Shown: piece after piece, positions 17,852 through 24,772 of the stretch
Layout of the letters: every line of letters begins with the position of its first letter
How positions within the stretch are numbered: the stretch's first letter is position 1
Source: MGIIb-O2 sp002494975
Lineage (GTDB): Archaea; Thermoplasmatota; Poseidoniia; Poseidoniales; Thalassarchaeaceae
Length of the DNA: 64,000 nucleotides
Assembly: GCA_028355015.1 (NCBI GenBank)
Contig: JAOMRN010000001.1
Coordinates: 62,001-126,000 of the forward strand
Reading direction: 5' to 3'
The notes under the pieces: generated by a model
What the model was told of the DNA's origin: nothing
Database searches by the model: none
What the model saw: the letters and a program-made list of their open reading frames with translations, nothing else
Program-made: the position numbers and the translations under genes

Positions 17852-19123
17852 TGGCTTAAGAAACTCTTGATTATCCATATATGGTTGTAGTACCTTCGGA
17901 ATCATAATCCTACCGTCTTCAGTTTGGTATTGTTCTAATATTGCTACTAATGCCCTACTTGTAGCCACAGCGGTTGAATTAAGAGTATGAACTGCTGAAT
18001 TTCCTTCCGCTGTTCTATATCTCATACGCAGTCTATTAGCTTGGTAATCGGTACAATTAGAACAAGAAACAACTTCTTTATAATCTCCTACTCCTGGTAG
18101 CCACGCTTCGAGGTCATATTTCTTTGAAGCCACAGTACCCATGTCTCCTGTGCAAATATTTACAACCCTATAATGTAAATTTAGACTATCCCATAGTTCC
18201 GTAGCATTGGATAGTAAATCTTCATGATGTGACCAAGAATCTTCTGGATTACAAATTATTATCTGCTCTATTTTAGTAAATTGGTGTACCCTCCATATCC
18301 CTCTATCAGATAGTCCGTGTGCACCTACTTCTCTACGGAAGCATTGAGAAACTCCAACGAGTTTTATCGGAAGTTCTGATGGCTCAATTATTTCATCCAT
18401 TCTCATAGCAGTTAATGGATGTTCACTGGTTGCGATTAGATAGAATTTATCTGGTTCTATACCGTACATAACCGTTTCAAAATCAGCTAAATCTGTAACT
18501 CCCTCATATGCCTCCTTATTCATCATAAGTGGTGGCTGAACGAGAGTATAATCACGCTTCACAAGAAAGTTAGTCGTATAACTCTGAAGTGCCATTTCAA
18601 GACGTGCTAAATCTCCTTGTAGGAAATAAAATCTGCTACCGGTTATTTTCGCAGCTCTCGCTAAATCAACCCACCCATTGGTTTCTATTATGTCATTATG
18701 ATTTTTAGGTTCAAAATCCAAATCTTTTTTCTGTCCATGTAGGCTATGTAAAGTATTTTTTTGGTCGTCTTCCCCTACTGGGACACTTTCATGAAGGAGA
18801 TTAGGAACTCTCATTCTGATAGTGTCTCTTTGTTTGAGAAAATCTTCCGATACTTTACTCAATTCTTCAATTTTAGAGCCAATACTTGAAACTTCTTCCA
18901 TAATTTTCTTTACCGCTTCAGAATCACCTGACTTTTTTGCTGCTGCAATGCCCCTTGCTGCCTCATTTCTTGATTTACGAAGTTGATCAGAATCATAACT
19001 TGCTTGTTTCCAAGCATTATCTAATCGAATAACTTCATCAATATTATCCTGAGGTATTTTTCTTTTATCATGATCAGCGCGTAAAACTTCCGCATTCTCA
19101 CGGAACATCTTCATGTCTAGCAT
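17843..19123 (-). CDS. serS: seryl-tRNA synthetase
   Basis: Class II aminoacyl-tRNA synthetase charging tRNA-Ser. The N-terminal coiled-coil arm that grips the long variable arm spans about residues 25-100, followed by the catalytic domain. Motif 2 region is SQCFRREVGAHGLSDRGI, and motif 3 lies at TVATSRALVAILEQYQTEDG (with the class II Arg). EVVSCSNCTDYQANRLRMRY is also standard. This is the common, bacterial/eukaryotic-like SerRS and not the rare methanogen form. I start at ATG 19123 (MLDMKMFREN), matching the usual N-terminus; the upstream in-frame extension has no support. Confidence 0.95.
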   Translation of the reverse strand: MLDMKMFRENAEVLRADHDKRKIPQDNIDEVIRLDNAWKQASYDSDQLRKSRNEAARGIAAAKKSGDSEAVKKIMEEVSSIGSKIEELSKVSEDFLKQRDTIRMRVPNLLHESVPVGEDDQKNTLHSLHGQKKDLDFEPKNHNDIIETNGWVDLARAAKITGSRFYFLQGDLARLEMALQSYTTNFLVKRDYTLVQPPLMMNKEAYEGVTDLADFETVMYGIEPDKFYLIATSEHPLTAMRMDEIIEPSELPIKLVGVSQCFRREVGAHGLSDRGIWRVHQFTKIEQIIICNPEDSWSHHEDLLSNATELWDSLNLHYRVVNICTGDMGTVASKKYDLEAWLPGVGDYKEVVSCSNCTDYQANRLRMRYRTAEGNSAVHTLNSTAVATSRALVAILEQYQTEDGRIMIPKVLQPYMDNQEFLKPLN

Positions 19124-19177
19124 AACAAACAACCCTAGGGCTGGCCAATCTTCTTTCAATGAATCGGGCTTTTGGGG

Positions 19178-20281
19178 TCAGAATAGTGAAATTTGTTGAA
19201 TTAAATCTGATGGGCCATATACTATTAATCCTGTAATAAAATAACCTAATATCGAGCCGCCATTGAGTAAAGGTAGTCCGGCTTGAGGTTTCCCCTTAGC
19301 AACTTGAGTCATTAGTCCTAGATAACCAACCAAACCTCCTAACAATGTACCCAAACCAACCAAAAGAGGGTCTAAATGTATCCACCCAAACTCTGATGAT
19401 AGTGGTAAAGAACCCACAACAGCGCCAGTTTCAGGTAAGAATGTAATAGTTGAAATAACCAGCATTCCTGGGAAAATCACGTCACCTAGACCCATGAATA
19501 GTGCATCTCTACCTCCTTTTTCAACCTTAACTGGCCTAGTTTTAGGGTCATTCCAATCTTCTTGAGATGGTTGCTGAATTTTTTCTTTCATTACATCTCC
19601 CTTTTCTTCCAAGAATGTATACCCTTTATCTTTAGGTGCAACAAGCAATATTGGTAGTTTTAAGTCAATCATTGTATCAGCTAATTCTAGCATATGTTTA
19701 CTTCCATTAACTGCCCAATGATCGTATATTGCTGCAAAAGTCATAAAAATTATAATTAGAATAGGAACAAAACTTATTCCTATCATTGTTATAACTCCTG
19801 AACCAACTAATATTCCGACGAGATTTACTATGTACCATTCTGGATATTTCCATAATGTAGCCATTAAAATAAAATTCAGTATAAATGTAATAAGAAATAC
19901 ATTTGTCGTTGTCCCAATTGTTGTTAACATTAATATCAATGCCACGTAGGGTGCTACTACATACATTAGCGAAAAATACAGTGAAAACATGATGAATCCT
20001 TTGATTATTATTTCAAGGTTCTTTCTTGCAAGCCATATAATTACAAACGTAAAAATCCCAATTAATGCTAATTCTAGGAATATATATCCTGTCTGAGTAG
20101 TTCCTTCTGCTCCAAATGCTCTAACTTCATCTTCATCCCAGACTGGTTGTATTGTAATACCTAGAAATATAGTCATTAGGAACATTCCAGCCATACTGGA
20201 CATTGATTTCCATTGGTCTCTCATAGCCTCAATTGTCTCGTTCACTTTCACTCCCCAACCTCCACGAAGTTCAAAGCCCAT
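19178..20281 (-). CDS. presenilin/signal-peptide-peptidase-like intramembrane aspartyl protease
   Basis: Nine-helix membrane protein of the A22 family. The two catalytic aspartates are D187 in AAIYDHWAV (YD motif) and D267 in MGLGDVIFPG (GxGD motif). The PAL-type motif near the C-terminus is QAGLPLLNGG (333-342). A hydrophilic loop (about 215-258) separates the halves, as in archaeal presenilin homologues. Such enzymes cleave transmembrane helices, for example remnant signal peptides. The ATG at 20281 is given, but GTG 20245 follows a GGGGAGTGA sequence and could be the true start. It lies 54 bases upstream of serS and is divergent from folC by 35 bases. Confidence 0.9.
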   Translation of the reverse strand: MGFELRGGWGVKVNETIEAMRDQWKSMSSMAGMFLMTIFLGITIQPVWDEDEVRAFGAEGTTQTGYIFLELALIGIFTFVIIWLARKNLEIIIKGFIMFSLYFSLMYVVAPYVALILMLTTIGTTTNVFLITFILNFILMATLWKYPEWYIVNLVGILVGSGVITMIGISFVPILIIIFMTFAAIYDHWAVNGSKHMLELADTMIDLKLPILLVAPKDKGYTFLEEKGDVMKEKIQQPSQEDWNDPKTRPVKVEKGGRDALFMGLGDVIFPGMLVISTITFLPETGAVVGSLPLSSEFGWIHLDPLLVGLGTLLGGLVGYLGLMTQVAKGKPQAGLPLLNGGSILGYFITGLIVYGPSDLIQQISLF

Positions 20282-20316
20282 ATCACTTTGACTAATACAA
20301 GTGCGTAGTTGCAGTA

Positions 20317-21549
20317 GTGGGTGATTGTATTTCTGATATTAGGAAATGGCTTGAAGAAAGAAAATTAATTGGTGTCAAATTAGGCCTTGAAAATTGTGAA
20401 ATTATTCTACAGAGATTGAATAATCCTCATCTTAATTTCCCTTCAATTCATGTAGCAGGCACAAATGGAAAGGGCTCTCTTTGTGTTCAATTATCTGCTT
20501 TAGCTCGTGCAAATAATCTAAATGTTGGACTTTTTACATCCCCTCATCTCATTACTATCGAGGAAAGGATTAGAATTAATGGCTCTCCGATTAAATCGGA
20601 TGATTTTGATAAGTTTCTGAATGAAATAAGAGACGCCAGTTTAATTCCTCCCATTTGCAATCCTACTTTTTTTGAAGTGACATTTTTAGTTTCTATGTTA
20701 GCATTTAGAGAGAATAATATTGATAGAGCGATAATTGAGACAGGATTAGGTGGTAGATTAGATTCTACTAGATTAGTTGATGCTGATCTTTGTGTAATTA
20801 CTACAATTTCCAAAGATCATACTGAGTTTTTAGGAGATACATTAGAAGAAATAGCTCTAGAAAAAGCAGGTATTCATCGTTCAGGAGTGCCTTTAATTAT
20901 TTCAAAAAGTGATAAGTTAAGTCCATCCGTTTTCAAAGTAATTTCAGATAAGGTAGGGGATGACTTATGGATACATGAACCAAGTAATTCATTATCTCCT
21001 TGGGAAATCTGGATTCAATTATCAGAGAAAATTGCAGAGTTATATCAATGGAATAAACCAATGTTAGATTGTAATTGGCCTGGGCGCTCCCCTAGATATG
21101 GTTCTTCATGGTTTGAAACAAAATCGAAAATATGTGCTGCCCATAATAAGGAAGGTTTCGAAGTAGAACTAAATTCTATTAATCAACCGTGTGTTATTGT
21201 AATAGGTGTTAGTGAAAAAGCAAATATTAAAGATACACTACATCCTTTAACAAATGATTCTCTTCATGATTCAGTCTTTAATCAGATTATTTTTACAGAG
21301 CCTCTTTCAGGTCGAAATAAAGCAGTTCCTGCTGAAAAGCTAGACGAAATTATTTGTAATGGTAAATTAACTCCAAGACTAATAATAAAAAATCCTATTG
21401 AAGCTGTAAATAAAGCCTCTTTTATAGCCAATAAAGAGGGTCTCGAAATCGTTATAATTGGTAGTGTTTATCTTGTAGGAGACATATTGAATGATATGAT
21501 AATTACAAAAAATTTAGACTTTTCGGAAGAACTTCGTGTTCACCGATAA
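20317..21549 (+). CDS. folC: folylpolyglutamate synthase / dihydrofolate synthase family (Mur ligase fold)
   Basis: ATP-dependent ligase adding glutamate to folate-type cofactors. The N-terminal P-loop is HVAGTNGKGSLCVQLSAL (about 46-63), followed by TSPHLITIEERIRING (the omega loop and Ser/Pro-His signature) and ETGLGGRLDSTRLVD, which carries the metal-binding residues. TTISKDHTEFLGDTLEEIALEKAG is also characteristic. The C-terminal ligase domain is shorter and more divergent than usual. The start is GTG 20317. Both glutamylation of tetrahydrofolate and of another pterin are possible in archaea. Confidence 0.9.
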   Translation: MGDCISDIRKWLEERKLIGVKLGLENCEIILQRLNNPHLNFPSIHVAGTNGKGSLCVQLSALARANNLNVGLFTSPHLITIEERIRINGSPIKSDDFDKFLNEIRDASLIPPICNPTFFEVTFLVSMLAFRENNIDRAIIETGLGGRLDSTRLVDADLCVITTISKDHTEFLGDTLEEIALEKAGIHRSGVPLIISKSDKLSPSVFKVISDKVGDDLWIHEPSNSLSPWEIWIQLSEKIAELYQWNKPMLDCNWPGRSPRYGSSWFETKSKICAAHNKEGFEVELNSINQPCVIVIGVSEKANIKDTLHPLTNDSLHDSVFNQIIFTEPLSGRNKAVPAEKLDEIICNGKLTPRLIIKNPIEAVNKASFIANKEGLEIVIIGSVYLVGDILNDMIITKNLDFSEELRVHR

Positions 21550-21582
21550 TCAAAAAGGATGACCCCTCTGGATGGCTCGTAG

Positions 21583-21894
21583 ATGACAGATAAGACGAGC
21601 GAGAAAGTTGAGTTAAAGGTAGTACTTGAATCTCAAGATAGTACTTCTAAATACATTCTTGTTGCCTTGGTTTTGGTATTATGTGGTTTACTATTTGCCA
21701 TACTTGCTGGCGGCGGTGCTGATAGTCTACTTTCCTCAAACGATGATCAAACTATTGGAAATTGTGGAGACGGTATTGATAATGACAATGGTGGTAAAGC
21801 AGATCGTGATGATCCAGATTGTTATTCTAATCCTACAACTTTAGATGGTTATGATGCAAGCCGTACTGAGGCCAATAGGGATAATGACTTATGA
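21583..21894 (+). CDS. small single-pass membrane protein with Asp/Cys-rich motif
   Basis: A 103-residue protein of unknown function. Residues 1-22 are charged, one helix spans about 24-45 (ILVALVLVLCGLLFAILAGG), and the exposed tail contains CGDGIDNDNGGKADRDDPDC (about 63-82). That tail motif is the C-x-D-G-x-D-N-D-G-D-G type repeat seen in many bacterial secreted proteins and thought to bind metal, probably calcium. Here a single copy, flanked by two Cys that could form a disulfide, makes up most of the outer part. The start is ATG 21583 with no clear ribosome binding site. It lies 33 bases after folC and 22 before the deaminase. Confidence 0.7.
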   Translation: MTDKTSEKVELKVVLESQDSTSKYILVALVLVLCGLLFAILAGGGADSLLSSNDDQTIGNCGDGIDNDNGGKADRDDPDCYSNPTTLDGYDASRTEANRDNDL

Positions 21895-21916
21895 GATGTA
21901 TTCACGAGATGATAGC

Positions 21917-22354
21917 ATGAGTAATAAGTGGGATAAACGTTTTTTGGAATTGGCAAAGCATATTTCTGATTGGTCAAAAGATCCTTCAACTAAAGTTGGC
22001 TGTGTAGTGGTTGGTGAGGACCGAGAGATTCGTTCCACTGGATTCAATGGTTTTCCAAGAGGTATTGAAGATAAAATCGAGAGACTTGAAGATCGCGAGA
22101 AAAAATATCCTATGATTTGTCACGCTGAAGAAAATGCAATTATGCATGCCGCTAGGATTGGAATTTCATTAAAGGGAACAAAGGCGTATGTTACATGGCC
22201 ACCATGTTCCAGATGTACGCGCTCTCTTATTCAAGCAGGTGTAAGTGAGGTAGTTTACCCTGAAGATGTTGAGATTCCCGACCGTTGGGAGAAAGATTTC
22301 AATATTGCTTCTGGTATGATGATCGAAGCAGGTATAATTGTCAGAAAGGCTTAG
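21917..22354 (+). CDS. dCMP deaminase family (cytidine/deoxycytidylate deaminase fold)
   Basis: Zinc-dependent deaminase of the dCMP deaminase/ComEB group, probably making dUMP for dTMP synthesis. The zinc site is complete: ICHAEENAIMHAA (His and catalytic Glu) and PPCSRCTRSLIQAG (two Cys). The N-terminal DPSTKVGCVVVGE is typical. ATG 21917 is taken as start because the conserved fold begins right after it; ATG 21896 is the alternative. The gene is followed closely by the convergent TPM-domain gene (8 bases). Confidence 0.9.
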   Translation: MSNKWDKRFLELAKHISDWSKDPSTKVGCVVVGEDREIRSTGFNGFPRGIEDKIERLEDREKKYPMICHAEENAIMHAARIGISLKGTKAYVTWPPCSRCTRSLIQAGVSEVVYPEDVEIPDRWEKDFNIASGMMIEAGIIVRKA

Positions 22355-22362
22355 TCGGTAAA

Positions 22363-24135
22363 TCAGAAATTTCCGCCACCGCCGCCGCCGCTGCTAGCAC
22401 TGCTTCTTTCAGAACTAGTACTTCCAGAGCTAGACCTAAACGATCTACTCATTCCATGATAACTCCACATGAAGTTGTCATAATTATCATCTCTATAATT
22501 ATCTCTTGATCTTCTTTTCATTAAAGGAAGCCCTAGTATTAATGCCATTTCTTTTTTCAATTGTCCACTTCCATTGTTTATCATTCGAAAAAACATAGCA
22601 GCTATTGGTCCTACAAAAAAACCAATAAATACCGTTACAAAAATTCCGATAAATATATCATCAGTACTTATTTTTTGAGCTTCCATCTTCCATGTGGAAG
22701 AGTTTGAATAACTCAAAACTAACATAATTGCCATTGGAAACGAGATAATTATTGAAAAGGCGGTGGCAATATCTGATCTTGAACTTCGTAAATTATAGAT
22801 TTCTTTTATGATCTCCAGTTCAGTTCCATATTTTTCTAAACTAATATTTACATCTTCATGCCTAAGTTTTTCATCAAGTTGTCTGAATGATTTAATTTCC
22901 GAATCTTTCATACCTCCAAATACTCCATTCCACTCACTTCTGATACTAGAACCTCCTGACAAATTACTCATTATTGCTCTATTAATCACTGCTGTTTTCA
23001 CGAGTGCCTCATCTTTTCTTTTTCGAAATTTTAATTTTTTAGGTATAGAATAAATGAATAAACCAATACCAATAAACAAAAACATAGCTACCAATAAAAT
23101 TGGAATTGAATTAATTTCCAACCATTCATCAATTTTGAATCCATCGTCATTAATCGCCTTTTCTGAGTATTGAGTTATATCAGTCGTTACTTCAAACAAA
23201 CTACTCCCCTCATTCATCCCATATTCTTGACCGTAATACAAACTGTCTTCCATTTGCCAAGTTTGGTCTCGAAGAAATCTATCCCAGTCTCCATTATATT
23301 GTTCTCCTGATGATACAGTAATTTGATACCAATACATATCTGACCATAGGGAAAATTCTACCATTATACCCCATACTATACCGCAGTCCTGCACCCCATA
23401 TTCATCAAACACTTCATCCATGTAAGAATTAAATGAGATCAGAGATGCATTTTTTTCTGCAAGGCTGTTTATCGTAATTATGATAATCGGACAGCTAGTT
23501 TCGAACTCAATTTCATTGATTATCATGTTAAGTTCTACTTCCTCATCATCAGATAGTATATTTGCATCATCCACTACCCAAATCTCATCACTCCAATCAA
23601 AATCTGGAATTATTATTTCGCCTTCTTCGAGAATAGGGCTCAATCCCTCAACTGCTGCATGTAATCCCTCAAACCATTGATCTTCGGCTAACCAAGGTCT
23701 TACTTCATTATCAAAGATGCTTTGCACATAACCGTCTAATTCTTCACCCAAGTATCCTCCTCCTAATTCTATCCAAAATTGCCTATCTAACTCAGATATA
23801 AATATCAGAATAGCCTTATCTTCATTCCTATCGTCCATTATACCATACTCATCAAATGCAAATCGTGCATATTCTTCCATTTCCCAATCATCTGGCGCAT
23901 CTTGACTTTCATAACTTTCAATTGTAAGAATTACAATTGGTGTCCCTGTATTTAGATAGATACTATTACATTTATCATTTAGAGAATCAAACTGGCTTTG
24001 TATTAGTAATCCTGCATCATCTATTACCCATATCCCATCTTCATTAGGTTCTGGTGGTACGCTTGCTGCGTTAACTGGAATTGAAGATAATAATAAGACA
24101 AATAATATTGTAATGCTAAGAAAGTACTTGTTCAT
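22363..24135 (-). CDS. exported protein with two TPM domains and Gly-rich C-terminus
   Basis: A 590-residue membrane-anchored protein. A signal peptide covers residues 1-24 (cleavage near VNAASV). Two TPM (YgcG/psb32-like) domains follow, starting at GIWVIDDAGLL (about 33) and EIWVVDDANIL (about 185). There is one helix at about 348-367, a cytoplasmic stretch with basic and helical character (368-455), two further helices, and a Ser/Gly tail ending SSGGGGGGNF. Bacterial YgcG-type proteins have one TPM domain and the same Gly-rich end; the function is not settled (phosphatase, protein quality control and membrane roles have been proposed). Two consecutive TPM domains are uncommon. It stands alone, with its own promoter. 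Confidence 0.82.
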   Translation of the reverse strand: MNKYFLSITILFVLLLSSIPVNAASVPPEPNEDGIWVIDDAGLLIQSQFDSLNDKCNSIYLNTGTPIVILTIESYESQDAPDDWEMEEYARFAFDEYGIMDDRNEDKAILIFISELDRQFWIELGGGYLGEELDGYVQSIFDNEVRPWLAEDQWFEGLHAAVEGLSPILEEGEIIIPDFDWSDEIWVVDDANILSDDEEVELNMIINEIEFETSCPIIIITINSLAEKNASLISFNSYMDEVFDEYGVQDCGIVWGIMVEFSLWSDMYWYQITVSSGEQYNGDWDRFLRDQTWQMEDSLYYGQEYGMNEGSSLFEVTTDITQYSEKAINDDGFKIDEWLEINSIPILLVAMFLFIGIGLFIYSIPKKLKFRKRKDEALVKTAVINRAIMSNLSGGSSIRSEWNGVFGGMKDSEIKSFRQLDEKLRHEDVNISLEKYGTELEIIKEIYNLRSSRSDIATAFSIIISFPMAIMLVLSYSNSSTWKMEAQKISTDDIFIGIFVTVFIGFFVGPIAAMFFRMINNGSGQLKKEMALILGLPLMKRRSRDNYRDDNYDNFMWSYHGMSRSFRSSSGSTSSERSSASSGGGGGGNF

Positions 24136-24147
24136 ATTTGCGTGTAT

Positions 24148-24166
24148 TATTATTATATCTATTAAG
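24148..24166 (-). promoter_or_regulatory. TATA-type promoter of the TPM-domain gene
   Basis: On the minus strand a pure A/T-rich run (TTAATAGATATAATAATA) sits 15-31 bases upstream of the ATG at 24135. The spacing predicts a transcript starting at or very near the start codon. No ribosome binding site is present, consistent with a leaderless mRNA. Confidence 0.5.
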
Positions 24167-24183
24167 TTATTTACGGCAAAAAA

Positions 24184-24729
24184 TCATTTATTTAATTTTA
24201 TGAACATTTCTTCTAAGTCTTTGCTTAATTCATTCTCAGTCCCATCATTTAGAATAACTAAATCTGCTAATTCAGCTGTGGCATTTAATGCTTGACCTGC
24301 AGCATCTTTTGCCACAGATTCTGCCTTTTCTTGCCTGATAAATGTCTCTCTATCAATTGGGTCTCCAGCACGAGCTCGACTTTGCGAACGTTCCCATCTA
24401 GTATCTGAACTGGCTTTAACTTCAATCAATAAAAAATCTTCTCTTTTCCTCAATGCTTCAACTTCACCAGGGGTTCTAATAGAATCAATTACAGCATTAT
24501 CTCCATCAAGCATTTCTAGTAGCATTTCAGCTAGAATACCTGCGCCACCTTGCCTTCTCAATTCTCTTCCACCTTCAATCAAAGCATCTCTAGTTGGTTC
24601 AATATTTTGCGCAGCAAGCCATGTTCTTATTGAATCAGAACAAGATGCAGTCTTCAGACCTTTTTTTGAAAACCAATCGACAATAGTTGATTTCCCTGAT
24701 GCATTTCTACCAGTTAAACCGATTAACAT
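24184..24729 (-). CDS. P-loop nucleotide kinase-like protein (dephospho-CoA/NMP kinase type)
   Basis: A P-loop kinase of about 181 residues. Walker A is GLTGRNASGKST at the N-terminus, and VIDSIRTPGEVEAL (about 75-88) resembles the acceptor-binding strand of archaeal AAA18-type nucleotide kinases and dephospho-CoA kinases. An Arg-rich lid-like segment (DTRWERSQSRARAGDP) follows. The substrate cannot be assigned. ATG 24729 (MLIGLTGR) is chosen because the P-loop strand begins there; longer starts would overlap the helicase gene. It is 43 bases downstream of lhr on the same strand and probably in its operon. Confidence 0.82.
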   Translation of the reverse strand: MLIGLTGRNASGKSTIVDWFSKKGLKTASCSDSIRTWLAAQNIEPTRDALIEGGRELRRQGGAGILAEMLLEMLDGDNAVIDSIRTPGEVEALRKREDFLLIEVKASSDTRWERSQSRARAGDPIDRETFIRQEKAESVAKDAAGQALNATAELADLVILNDGTENELSKDLEEMFIKLNK

Positions 24730-24772
24730 ACCAGTCCCCCATGAAAGGACGAACATAGTGCTTACCTTTCCA

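Noticed and set aside
22366..22400. GCC/CCG triplet run as a repeat or CRISPR-like element
   Set aside because: On the minus strand it encodes the Gly-rich end of the TPM protein, which is a family feature.
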